Part shown: positions 1-6,654 of the stretch, piece by piece
Layout: each line of letters begins with the position of its first letter
Numbering within the stretch: the first letter of the stretch is position 1
NCBI GenBank assembly: GCA_045590535.1
Contig: JAZNRE010000033.1
Coordinates: 1 to 21,569 of the forward strand
Length of the DNA: 21,569 bases
Direction: 5' to 3'
Source: UMGS755 sp045590535
GTDB taxonomy: Bacteria > Bacillota > Clostridia > UBA1381 > UBA9506
Notes under the pieces: model-generated
What the model saw: the letters and a program-made list of their open reading frames with translations, nothing else
Database searches by the model: none
What the model was told of the DNA's origin: nothing
Translations under genes and position numbers: made by a program

Positions 1-174
1 ACACCCACGGCGCGCACAGAAAAGATTTTATCACAAACACCCATGAGCCGATTTGGTGAGGTGGAGGAACTGGTGGGCACGCTTTTGTGGGTTTTGTGCC
101 CCGAGGCATGCTCTTTTGTTAACGGAACGGTGATTCCCGTTGATGGGGGCTTTTCAGCCTACAGCGGTGTGTAA
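1..174 (+). CDS. SDR oxidoreductase, C-terminal fragment (probable D-mannonate oxidoreductase)
   Basis: The open frame enters from the left edge and stops at TAA 172-174, leaving the last 57 residues. They read as the C-terminus of a classical short-chain dehydrogenase/reductase: the TPMSRFGEVEELVGTLLWV helix region, then SFVNGTVIPVDGGFSAYSGV. The G-x-V-x-x-V-D-G-G-F ending is the usual SDR tail, and the GFSAYSGV terminus is what I know from SDR-type D-mannonate (fructuronate) oxidoreductases of Bacillota, which reduce D-fructuronate to D-mannonate. The cofactor-binding and catalytic regions lie outside the window, so the substrate is inferred. A uronate isomerase gene, the preceding step of the same pathway, lies at the other end of the window, which fits weakly because it is 19 kb away. 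Certain as an SDR, moderately sure of the reaction. Confidence 0.72.
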   Translation, partial: TPTARTEKILSQTPMSRFGEVEELVGTLLWVLCPEACSFVNGTVIPVDGGFSAYSGV

Positions 175-205
175 GGCAAATGCATTACAGGGGAATGAAA
201 AATGA

Positions 206-235
206 AAAGGTCGTAGCGTTTTCGCTACGACCTTT
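206..235 (-). terminator. Hairpin at the 3' end of the RAYT unit, likely terminator
   Basis: A perfect 13-bp stem (206-218 with 223-235) has a four-base loop. Read on the minus strand it is followed by a T-rich run, so it can terminate the RAYT transcript; read on the plus strand it could also serve the SDR gene. Nearly the same hairpin follows the second RAYT copy at 14783-14814, so it seems to belong to the mobile unit rather than to the host locus. Confidence 0.75.
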
Positions 236-254
236 CGTTATTGTAAAAACAATC

Positions 255-734
255 CTATTCCCATTTTAAGGCATTGGCATCAATGTATTCCCATATTTTT
301 TGATAATCTTCTTTGCCACGAATGATGTGGTCGTGGAATGACCTTTGCCAAATGTTCTCACCAAACTCTTTGTTGGAAAATCTTTTAAAAGTAGAAATGA
401 ATTTTGCCAAAACAGAATTTGTAGGGGACGGCGCCCTCGACGTCCCGTTTTCATCCGTTATTAACAGCAAAAGATGTATGTGATTAGGCATAATGACATA
501 ATTATCTACAGAAACATGGTTGAAAAATGCATTTAATTGGTGAATGTATTTTTCTGCAATTTGACCGTAAGGCGTTAAAATATTTTGCGGGACGTCGAGG
601 ACGCCGTCCCCTACGATTTTGGACAACAAGGGTTTTTTATCTTTGGTGCAAATGGTTACAAAATATGCACCCGGCGAAGAATAATCATATCCTTTTAACC
701 GGGTTGGTTTGCGTTTTGGGAGATTATTTTTCAT
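255..734 (-). CDS. REP-associated tyrosine transposase (RAYT, Y1/HUH family)
   Basis: A 159-aa single-strand DNA transposase of the IS200-like Y1 superfamily, of the type that acts on short palindromic REP elements. Visible features are the N-terminal strand GAYFVTICT (residues 22-30), the HUH metal-binding motif in MPNHIHLLLL (H85 and H87), and the C-terminal WQRSFHDHIIRGKEDYQKIW block ending in EYI. The nucleophile should be Y144 or Y150. Length is normal for the family. The ATG at 734 is chosen; a TTG at 740 in frame would add two residues. No Shine-Dalgarno is visible and the start lies inside the upstream ribbon-helix-helix gene, so translation is probably coupled. The gene contains two inverted 27-base GTAG palindromes (421-447 and 588-614) that are translated as residues 41-49 and about 96-105, on either side of the HUH segment. 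All key residues are present, so it may be active. Confidence 0.9.
   Translation of the reverse strand: MKNNLPKRKPTRLKGYDYSSPGAYFVTICTKDKKPLLSKIVGDGVLDVPQNILTPYGQIAEKYIHQLNAFFNHVSVDNYVIMPNHIHLLLLITDENGTSRAPSPTNSVLAKFISTFKRFSNKEFGENIWQRSFHDHIIRGKEDYQKIWEYIDANALKWE
421..447 (+). repeat. REP-like GTAG palindrome, arm 2, inside the RAYT gene
   Basis: The plus strand begins GTAG and then forms a short hairpin (GGGACG pairing with CGTCCC across a 10-base centre). This is the layout of REP elements recognised by RAYT proteins: a GTAG head plus an imperfect palindrome. It is inverted relative to the copy at 588-614 and matches its reverse complement at 26 of 27 positions. It lies in frame and encodes NGTSRAPSPT of the transposase, just after the HUH strand. 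Confidence 0.85.
588..614 (-). repeat. REP-like GTAG palindrome, arm 1, inside the RAYT gene
   Basis: On the minus strand this reads GTAG followed by the same GGGACG...CGTCCC hairpin, in the orientation of the transposase gene. It encodes VGDGVLDVP, residues 41-49. Together with 421-447 it can form a 26/27-bp long-range stem around about 140 bases that encode residues 50-95, including the HUH motif. Confidence 0.85.
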
Positions 735-897
735 CTTCAATATTTTTAAGCGCTACCCTCACGGCCTCAACAACAAATGCAGTAAAGGTACAATTTTTAC
801 CCTTAATGACCTTTTCTACATGCTCAATTACATCATTGGGAAATCGTATGCATTTATTTGTTGTGGGCGGAATAGAAGGAATTTTAAATTTTTCCAT
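724..897 (-). CDS. Small ribbon-helix-helix-like protein upstream of RAYT
   Basis: A 57-aa protein on the minus strand. It starts at the ATG (rc of 895-897), preceded by a good AGAGGTG ribosome site, and ends at TAA (rc of 724-726). The segment NKCIRFPNDVIEHVEKVIKG followed by CTFTAFVVEAVRVALKN has the pattern of an Arc/MetJ-type ribbon-helix-helix fold: a short basic beta strand (KCIRF), a helix, a turn at G33, and a second helix. Such proteins usually dimerise and bind operators. Its 3' end overlaps the start of the RAYT gene by 11 bases, so the two are probably one transcript with coupled translation. I infer that it regulates the transposase or its own promoter; the family fit is by pattern only. 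It begins with an unstructured Pro/Thr stretch. Confidence 0.7.
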   Translation of the reverse strand: MEKFKIPSIPPTTNKCIRFPNDVIEHVEKVIKGKNCTFTAFVVEAVRVALKNIEDEK

Positions 898-940
898 ATA
901 AAATCACCTCTGCAATACAATTATATATAAAGATATTTTT

Positions 941-967
941 ATTGTATGCATAACAAATGTATTGCAA
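941..967 (-). promoter_or_regulatory. Weak candidate promoter for the RHH-RAYT pair
   Basis: On the minus strand TTGCAA (967-962) and TACAAT (946-941) are separated by 15 bases, shorter than ideal. The self-complementary TTGCAA is shared with the -35 box of the divergent promoter at 962-990, so the two promoters would compete for the same site. Confidence 0.4.
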
Positions 968-990
968 ACAGAAGAATTGTGTGATATACT
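962..990 (+). promoter_or_regulatory. Sigma-A promoter for the 53-aa orphan gene
   Basis: TTGCAA (962-967), a 17-base spacer and TATACT (985-990), 32 bases ahead of the ATG at 1023, with a strong GGAGGG ribosome site between. Confidence 0.75.
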
Positions 991-1022
991 AAACATATAA
1001 AATATATTATGGAGGGATTTTT

Positions 1023-1184
1023 ATGCCATATACAGAAGAAGAGATGAAAAACATGGAGGTGCTTGATCTTTCCGGACTGCCTCTTGAGGGAGCCATTACG
1101 GTTAAGATGTTTTATGATTATCAGTTAGCGATGGAAGAAAAAGAGCGCAGGGCAAAAGAGCAAAGCGAAAAAGCATCAGAATAA
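1023..1184 (+). CDS. Small orphan protein, 53 aa, function unknown
   Basis: The ATG at 1023 is preceded by GGAGGG at a good distance and by a well-formed promoter (962-990). The frame ends at TAA 1182-1184 and is followed at once by a strong terminator (1194-1230). This complete expression unit is the main reason to believe the gene. The protein starts MPYTEEEMKNMEVLDLSGLP, continues with a short EGAITVKMFYDYQLAMEE segment, and ends in a highly charged helix rich in Glu, Lys and Arg, with no signal peptide or membrane segment. I do not recognise a family. It sits divergently from the RHH-RAYT pair and shares a -35 region with it, so it may be part of that locus or regulated with it. Confidence 0.68.
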   Translation: MPYTEEEMKNMEVLDLSGLPLEGAITVKMFYDYQLAMEEKERRAKEQSEKASE

Positions 1185-1193
1185 ATAAAGGTC

Positions 1194-1230
1194 GAAGGGG
1201 CAGTGCCATAGGCGCTGCCCCTTCTTTTTT
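1194..1230 (+). terminator. Rho-independent terminator after the orphan gene
   Basis: A 14-bp stem (1194-1207 with 1211-1224, one G-T pair), a three-base loop, then six T residues. Confidence 0.9.
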
Positions 1231-1265
1231 AGAGGTGTGATATATTATTGATTGGTCGGCTATAA

Positions 1266-3860
1266 TTATTTCACAATAACGATTTCCTGTACCACATCTT
1301 TATACATTTTGATTAAGACGCGGCTGGGGTCTAAATCGTCATACTGTGTGATTTCGTTTGCATCAACCACACGAATTGTATTGGTGGTTTTACTTGTGTT
1401 CAGCTCGTAAACTGTAACATTTTCTAAGCTGTAGTTTACAACAGAGTTTTCGTTAACCTGAACATTGATAGAGCCGGGGAACTTCTTGGTTACACGACCA
1501 TAAATCAGGTCAAGGTCATCACCGATTGTTGTTGCAAACTCAGTGGATTTTTTGGCAGCCTCAAAGAGAACACGAATGCCGGTAATCTGATTTTTGGTGT
1601 TGAGCTTCAACTGAACAATGTCACCTTTTTTCAGGGTTTGGCCTTCTTCGTTCACCAAGATGCCAAGACCGTCGGTTTCAAAGGATACGCGCTCGCCGTT
1701 CTGGTAAGCATAGAGCTTTTCAACATTTTCGCCAGCTGCATTGTGAATGGTAGCGATCTGGTCGATTACGGCAATGGGCGCCTCAATGCTTGCTTCGGCT
1801 GTAGAGCTTGTCACAATGACAACCTTTGCGCTGAAATCTTCAGCTACATCGTAAACAAACACTTCATAAGGCTCGTTATCTTCAAAGAAGTCGGCCTTTT
1901 CAACGGCATACTGTTCGGGGTCGGTTTCGCCTTCGGGAATGTTCAGCACCAGAGTGCTGCCGGTGATGCGGTAAGCACCCAGCTTGCCGGAGGCTTTTTT
2001 GTAGGTCATTTCGCCCTGCGCATTCAGGGAGAAGTGGTTTTTATCAACAGCGCCGGATTCGGTTAAATCTTTAGCTGTGTTAATCTGGCTGATTTCGCCT
2101 TTAGAGTTCAGTTCATAGGTGACCAGCTGGGGCACCATGTTGCCTTCGCCATCCTGCAGTTTTTCAAGAACTTCAGCAGGGGTTTTGCCGGAGGTGCCGT
2201 TGAGTCTGATTTTTTCGCCGGATTTTACAATAACAACTTCGCCGTCTTTGTTAAAGAATTTCACTTCTAAAACTTGGTCAAAGCCTGTGGAAAGACCGGC
2301 ATCAACAGCGTAAGCATAGTTTGAAGAAAGAGTGCTGGCTGTGTCAACTGCTGCAATTTTGCCTTCAACATCTAAATAGAAGGTGCCTTCGTCGGCCAGT
2401 TTAATGTCTTCTTTATAGTTTTTGGCAATTTCATACTGCACGCCGTTAATGGTGCGCTTGTCGCCTTCGATTTCTTCTACCTTACCGGTAATTTTAGTGC
2501 TGGAAACTTCGATGGAAAGAATGGTTCCATCAACGCTTTTAGCCACACTTAACACATCCCATTCAGAAAGGTCAGAAAGGGAGATAATCTGACCGCCACG
2601 GGTTAAGGTGAATTTAACTTCTTTATCATCGGGGTCGAGCACCAATGAAGGATTGCCATACTTATCGGTAATTTTATGGCTGTTTGCAATCACGCTTTCA
2701 ACAACAATGTTGGTAAGAGAGGTTACAAACACTAAATCATGCACATCGTCACCGTCAATATCCAGGAAGGTTACACGGCCGGATTCGGGTTTTAACAGAG
2801 CTGCATCAAAGCTTGCGGCTTTACCATTGTAAAGCATTTGGGCTTTTGAAGAGAGCACCAGAGTTTTGGTGTTTTTATCGTTTTCTTTGTCAACCCAATA
2901 TTCAACAATTGTGTTTTTGCCTTCTTCTGTGGTTACGGTTTCAACGCTGCCGGCTAAAGCGGTGATGGCGTTGTTTTTGTTCTTTTCGGCACGGGCTAAA
3001 ATCAGTTCGTGGTCGCCGCTGGCTCTTTCTGCCACATAGTAAGTTACATTAAAGCCTAAAAGATTACGAACAGCAGGCAGGGCACGCTCGGAAACAGTGA
3101 AAACACGGTCGCCGATGCGCACTTCGTTATCACGCAGGGAGCTTGAGCCAGTGATGCTGCTAATGCCCACAGCCTGAATCTGACCGCTGCCTTTTTCAAC
3201 ATCTAACACATCTTGCAGCAGGGTTTTGTCAACGATTTCATATTGCACATCGCTGCCGAAACCTGTCTGCTCCATCATTTTAATGGTTAAAGCATTAAAG
3301 GTCATTTGTGCAACCATGCCACGAATGACGGCATCGTTTGCATTTGCAACGGCGTTTTTAGAAATGCCGTTTTGAGAACCGATGACCATATAACCGCCCG
3401 GGAAACCGCCTTTGGCTTCTGCAGCCGGCTCAAAACCGGTGATTCGCACCAGCATGGTCATTGCTTCGGCGTAGGAAATGGAATCGTCAGGACGGAAGTT
3501 GCCCTGGTCATCACCAATGATGACGCCCTGCTCTGTTGCTACATTGATATAACCGTTTGCCCAATGGTTTTCAACAACATCAGGGAATTTTGTTTTATGG
3601 CCTGAAGCCTCGGCTACATTGCCAAGACCCATAGCTGTTACAGCTACTTTTGCAAATTCAGAACGCTTAATGGTTGCGGTGGGACGAAAAGCGCCGTCGT
3701 CGTCACCAATCATAATGTCTAACGCACCCAGGGTTTCAATTGCCTCTTCGTAAGGAGAGCCAACAGCGTCGCTGGGCACTGCTGCAAAACTGGAGATGGC
3801 TACGCTCATGGTCATTGCCGCAGAAAGAATGCCGGCAAGAAGTTTTTTTGAAATAGTCAT
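1266..3860 (-). CDS. S-layer homology (SLH) domain cell-surface protein
   Basis: An 864-aa exported protein. The ATG at 3860 is chosen over an upstream in-frame start because an AGGAGG site precedes it closely and it opens directly into a signal peptide (MTISKKLLAGILSAAMTMSV, cleavage after about A26). Three SLH modules follow at about residues 33-78 (IGDDDGAFRPTATIKRSEFA), 90-144 (FPDVVENHWANGYINVATEQ, then FRPDDSISYAEAMTML) and 150-196 (weaker, with a GISKNA motif). SLH modules bind pyruvylated secondary cell-wall polymers, so the protein should be anchored at the cell surface. The remaining ~670 residues are beta-rich, acidic and low in Cys, with no enzyme motif I recognise. This layout, SLH modules at the N-terminus and a long structural remainder, fits a major S-layer protein. 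It is monocistronic. Confidence 0.92.
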   Translation of the reverse strand: MTISKKLLAGILSAAMTMSVAISSFAAVPSDAVGSPYEEAIETLGALDIMIGDDDGAFRPTATIKRSEFAKVAVTAMGLGNVAEASGHKTKFPDVVENHWANGYINVATEQGVIIGDDQGNFRPDDSISYAEAMTMLVRITGFEPAAEAKGGFPGGYMVIGSQNGISKNAVANANDAVIRGMVAQMTFNALTIKMMEQTGFGSDVQYEIVDKTLLQDVLDVEKGSGQIQAVGISSITGSSSLRDNEVRIGDRVFTVSERALPAVRNLLGFNVTYYVAERASGDHELILARAEKNKNNAITALAGSVETVTTEEGKNTIVEYWVDKENDKNTKTLVLSSKAQMLYNGKAASFDAALLKPESGRVTFLDIDGDDVHDLVFVTSLTNIVVESVIANSHKITDKYGNPSLVLDPDDKEVKFTLTRGGQIISLSDLSEWDVLSVAKSVDGTILSIEVSSTKITGKVEEIEGDKRTINGVQYEIAKNYKEDIKLADEGTFYLDVEGKIAAVDTASTLSSNYAYAVDAGLSTGFDQVLEVKFFNKDGEVVIVKSGEKIRLNGTSGKTPAEVLEKLQDGEGNMVPQLVTYELNSKGEISQINTAKDLTESGAVDKNHFSLNAQGEMTYKKASGKLGAYRITGSTLVLNIPEGETDPEQYAVEKADFFEDNEPYEVFVYDVAEDFSAKVVIVTSSTAEASIEAPIAVIDQIATIHNAAGENVEKLYAYQNGERVSFETDGLGILVNEEGQTLKKGDIVQLKLNTKNQITGIRVLFEAAKKSTEFATTIGDDLDLIYGRVTKKFPGSINVQVNENSVVNYSLENVTVYELNTSKTTNTIRVVDANEITQYDDLDPSRVLIKMYKDVVQEIVIVK

Positions 3861-4161
3861 GAAAAAAGTCCTCCTCAAAAAAATTTTTTCTTTTTCTTTT
3901 TTGTCGGCAAAGAGGTCAAGCTTTTTGATTTGGTTTACATAATGTCTTGGTATGGGCAAAACAAAACAGCCTGGTCAAGTAAGGTCAAGCTGTTTCATGG
4001 TATGTCATTTATCATGTTCGAGCGCCGTGCTGATACTCTTTATACGACAGGCGACTTTAAAAAGTTCCTGAAAAGCATTGAAATTATGCACTCCAATTTC
4101 TGCCATGGGGCAAAGTAGCGGAAAAAGGGTCGGGTGATTTGTGTTATTTCTGCGGCTTATA
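3861..4161. other. Intergenic region upstream of the S-layer gene, with GGTCAAG repeats
   Basis: This divergent intergenic stretch has no convincing gene. It holds three copies of GGTCAAG (3914-3920, 3973-3979, 3983-3989). The last two are exactly 10 bases apart and lie in the loop of a 7-bp inverted repeat (3964-3970 with 3989-3995). On the minus strand each copy contains TTGACC, so one may be a -35 box for the S-layer gene, but I could not pair any with a good -10. A long 5' leader for the S-layer mRNA is possible. Confidence 0.4.
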
Positions 4162-4190
4162 TTGACTTATGAAGGCTTTTTCTGTACAAT
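4162..4190 (+). promoter_or_regulatory. Sigma-A promoter for the FAD-dependent oxidoreductase
   Basis: TTGACT (4162-4167), a 17-base spacer and TACAAT (4185-4190). Transcription would begin near 4197, which rules out starts upstream of it and favours the ATG at 4222. Confidence 0.85.
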
Positions 4191-4221
4191 AAGGAATAGA
4201 CTAATGAAAGAGGCGAAAGCC

Positions 4222-5796
4222 ATGATGGTTCGAATCAATAACATTAAACTGTCGCCGGATGCAGAAACTGAAGAGATTCGCCGGGCGGCATTAAAAAAAC
4301 TGAATAAAAAAGAAACGGACATAGAGGACTTTCGCATTGTGCGACGGTCTGTGGATGCCCGCAAAAAACAAGTGAGCCTGGTTTACAGCGTGGAGGTGGT
4401 CCTTTTACATCAGCAGGGGCTTCCGTCCTCTGCCGACATCCTGCTTTTGCCCGATGAAGAGCCGGAGCCACCATTTGTGAGTGGCTTAAAAGACCGCCCC
4501 ATTGTGGTGGGAACAGGACCCTGCGGCTTGTTTTGTGCCCTGACCTTGGCCCGTGCCGGAGCGCCACCGCTGATTTTGGAGCGAGGTGCAACGGTGGAAA
4601 AGCGCACCGAGGCGGTGGAGCGTTATTGGCAGGGCGGACCCCTTGACACAAACACCAATGTGCAGTTTGGTGAGGGCGGAGCCGGCACTTTTTCAGACGG
4701 CAAGCTGACCACAAGAATCCGTGACCCGCGGAGTAAGCAGGTTTTAGAAGATTTTCACCGCTTTGGTGCAGATGGCGACATTTTATATCAGGCAAAGCCC
4801 CACATTGGCACCGATGTGCTGCGGCAGGTGATTCAAAACATTCGTAGCTATCTCATTGAGCTGGGCTGTGAGTTTCGTTTTGAAACGGCACTCACAGGGC
4901 TTGCTATAAAAAATGGTCATCTTATTGGGATTAAAACTTCTCATGGTGAAGAGATTCCCTGCAGTCATTTGATTTTGGCTATTGGTCACAGCGCAAGAGA
5001 TACCTATGAGATGCTGTATCATCAGGGCATATCCATGGTGCAAAAGCCTTTTTCAGTGGGTGTGCGCATTGAACACCTGCAGGAAGATATTGACCGGGCG
5101 ATGTATGGGGATTTTGCCGGTCATCCCAAATTGGGAGCAGCGGATTATCAGCTGTCTTACCGGGAGGGTGACGATGCCTGCTACAGCTTTTGCATGTGCC
5201 CCAGTGGCTTGGTGGTGGCCTCGGCTTCAGAGCCGGGGAGCATTGTGACCAACGGCATGAGCTGTCGGGCACGAAACGAAAAAAATGCCAATGCGGCCCT
5301 GTGTGTCAATGTAGACAGTCGCTATTTTAAAGACGACCATCCCTTAGCGGGTGTGGCGTTTCAGCGCCAGCTGGAGCAAAAAGCCTTTGCCATGACCAAG
5401 GGCAAGGGTGCCCCTGTGCAAACCGTGGGCGGTTTTATGGAAGGGCGCCTGATGCCTTTTGGCAAGGTGCAGCCCAGTTACACCGGATCTGTGGTGATGC
5501 AGGATTTATCACAACTTTTCCCCCGCCCCATTGTTTCTATGCTGAAACGGGGCATTACACAATTTGGTGGGAAAATAGAAGGTTTTGCAAGTGCCGATGC
5601 CGTGCTCACGGGACCGGAGACAAGAACAAGCGCTCCCCTGCGCATTTTACGAACGGAGGATTGCGAAAGCGTTAGCCTTTCGGGCTTATATCCGGCAGGG
5701 GAAGGGGCCGGTTATGCCGGCGGTATTATGAGCGCTGCCGTTGACGGCATTCGTGTGGCGCAGGCAATCTTGCGAAACTCTCAGGAAAAAGCATAA
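4222..5796 (+). CDS. NAD(P)/FAD-dependent oxidoreductase (uncharacterised FAD-dependent dehydrogenase family)
   Basis: A 524-aa flavoprotein. The start is set at the ATG at 4222 because AGAGGCG precedes it and the promoter at 4162-4190 leaves too short a leader for the ATG at 4204; the next codon is also ATG. After an ~90-residue N-terminal alpha/beta domain comes a Rossmann FAD-binding loop, PIVVGTGPCGLFCALTLARA (GTGPCG, residues 97-102). Then come the family block NVQFGEGGAGTFSDGKLTTR, an internal NAD(P)-type stretch LAIGHSARDTYEML, and a C-terminal FAD loop GLYPAGEGAGYAGGIMSAAV. This is the architecture of a widespread, poorly characterised family of FAD-dependent dehydrogenases in Bacillota. 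The substrate is unknown. It is cytosolic, with no transmembrane segment, and transcribed alone ahead of the separate spoIIM promoter. Confidence 0.85.
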   Translation: MMVRINNIKLSPDAETEEIRRAALKKLNKKETDIEDFRIVRRSVDARKKQVSLVYSVEVVLLHQQGLPSSADILLLPDEEPEPPFVSGLKDRPIVVGTGPCGLFCALTLARAGAPPLILERGATVEKRTEAVERYWQGGPLDTNTNVQFGEGGAGTFSDGKLTTRIRDPRSKQVLEDFHRFGADGDILYQAKPHIGTDVLRQVIQNIRSYLIELGCEFRFETALTGLAIKNGHLIGIKTSHGEEIPCSHLILAIGHSARDTYEMLYHQGISMVQKPFSVGVRIEHLQEDIDRAMYGDFAGHPKLGAADYQLSYREGDDACYSFCMCPSGLVVASASEPGSIVTNGMSCRARNEKNANAALCVNVDSRYFKDDHPLAGVAFQRQLEQKAFAMTKGKGAPVQTVGGFMEGRLMPFGKVQPSYTGSVVMQDLSQLFPRPIVSMLKRGITQFGGKIEGFASADAVLTGPETRTSAPLRILRTEDCESVSLSGLYPAGEGAGYAGGIMSAAVDGIRVAQAILRNSQEKA

Positions 5797-5823
5797 AAAA
5801 TCTTGCAAAAAAGAAATTTTACC

Positions 5824-5852
5824 TTGCTTTTTCATAAAAGTTCCGCTATAAT
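5824..5852 (+). promoter_or_regulatory. Sigma-A-type promoter ahead of spoIIM
   Basis: TTGCTT (5824-5829), a 17-base spacer and TATAAT (5847-5852). It leaves a leader of about 145 bases before the TTG start of spoIIM. Confidence 0.75.
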
Positions 5853-6003
5853 GGAAAAATACCGCAATTTTTGCCCCGTGGTCAAGGGCTCTAAAGCAAG
5901 ACAAAAAGGAAAAAAAGAACGGCAAAGTGGACAAGAAGGCATTTTTTTCTCTTTCGCATCATAAGCTATAAAAGAACACTTGTGATAAGAAAGAAGGGAT
6001 TTT

Positions 6004-6627
6004 TTGAGAACGGTCAAATCTTGGTCGGGACGGGCTCTTTCCTTTGCCGAAGCTGAGCAAAAGGTCTATATTTGGATGATGGTTTCCTTTGTGGTGGGCA
6101 TGGCGCTGGCAACTGTTTCGGCTCTAACCATGCCAAAGGCAGCCTGCGAGGAAATGCTTTTATACTTAAAGGATTTTTTTCAAGCCATTGGTGAAAGTGG
6201 TGCCGATTCTGGGGCGCTGCTGAAAACCGCCCTGCTCATGCACGGAAAAAACTTTGTTTTTTTGTTTTTGTGCTCGGTTATGGTGATTGGCGCACCATTT
6301 ATTGTTGTGTATGGGGCGTTTTGCAGCTTTATGCAGACCTTTACGGTGATGTTTTTGTTCCGGCTTTATGGGGTGCGGACGCTGCTATTCTTTTGTGCCG
6401 GCATGCTGCCCCACTATTTATTATCCGGCCCGTGTTACGGGCTGCTTTTTGCCTTGTGTCTGCAATTTTCGCTTGGGCTTTTTAGAGAAAAGCAGAGCTT
6501 TCGAAAAAAAGTGGTTTCCCTTTTGTGCAAAATGGGAATTTTGTTTGCCGTGGCTGTTCTTTCAAGCCTTTTGCAAGCATACATTGAGCCCCTTTTTATT
6601 GGGTTAATTTCAGGGTTATATACATAG
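6004..6627 (+). CDS. spoIIM: Stage II sporulation protein M homologue
   Basis: A 207-aa integral membrane protein. In sporulating Bacillota SpoIIM, with SpoIID and SpoIIP, drives peptidoglycan remodelling for engulfment. The start is a TTG at 6004, preceded by GAAGGG at a suitable distance; it gives the family's usual length (about 200-215 aa). At least four hydrophobic segments are visible: WMMVSFVVGMALATVSA, FVFLFLCSVMVIGAPFIVVY, the TLLFFCAGMLPHYLLSGP region and ILFAVAVLSSLLQAYIEP. The LQAYIEP motif near the C-terminus is characteristic of the family. xerD begins 27 bases downstream, and spoIIM lies close to xerD in Bacillus and many Clostridia, which supports the call. Confidence 0.88.
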   Translation: MRTVKSWSGRALSFAEAEQKVYIWMMVSFVVGMALATVSALTMPKAACEEMLLYLKDFFQAIGESGADSGALLKTALLMHGKNFVFLFLCSVMVIGAPFIVVYGAFCSFMQTFTVMFLFRLYGVRTLLFFCAGMLPHYLLSGPCYGLLFALCLQFSLGLFREKQSFRKKVVSLLCKMGILFAVAVLSSLLQAYIEPLFIGLISGLYT

Positions 6628-6654
6628 GAGAAGGTCTTAGAGAAAGGATTTACA

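Noticed and set aside
527..901. 124-codon plus-strand frame across the RAYT and RHH genes
   Set aside because: It is antisense to both supported genes; the GRRGRRPLR stretch simply comes from the palindrome read in another frame.
3930..4118. Open frame of 62 codons on the plus strand upstream of the FAD oxidoreductase
   Set aside because: It starts with TTG, has no convincing ribosome site, shows no family signature, and overlaps the S-layer leader and repeats.
4244..4795. 183-codon open frame antisense to the FAD oxidoreductase
   Set aside because: It is a shadow of a well-supported gene, with low-complexity Pro/His/Cys-rich composition and no ribosome site.
5851..5964. Short frame starting at ATG inside the -10 box of the spoIIM promoter
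   Set aside because: The start codon lies upstream of the transcription start, so it would not be in the message.
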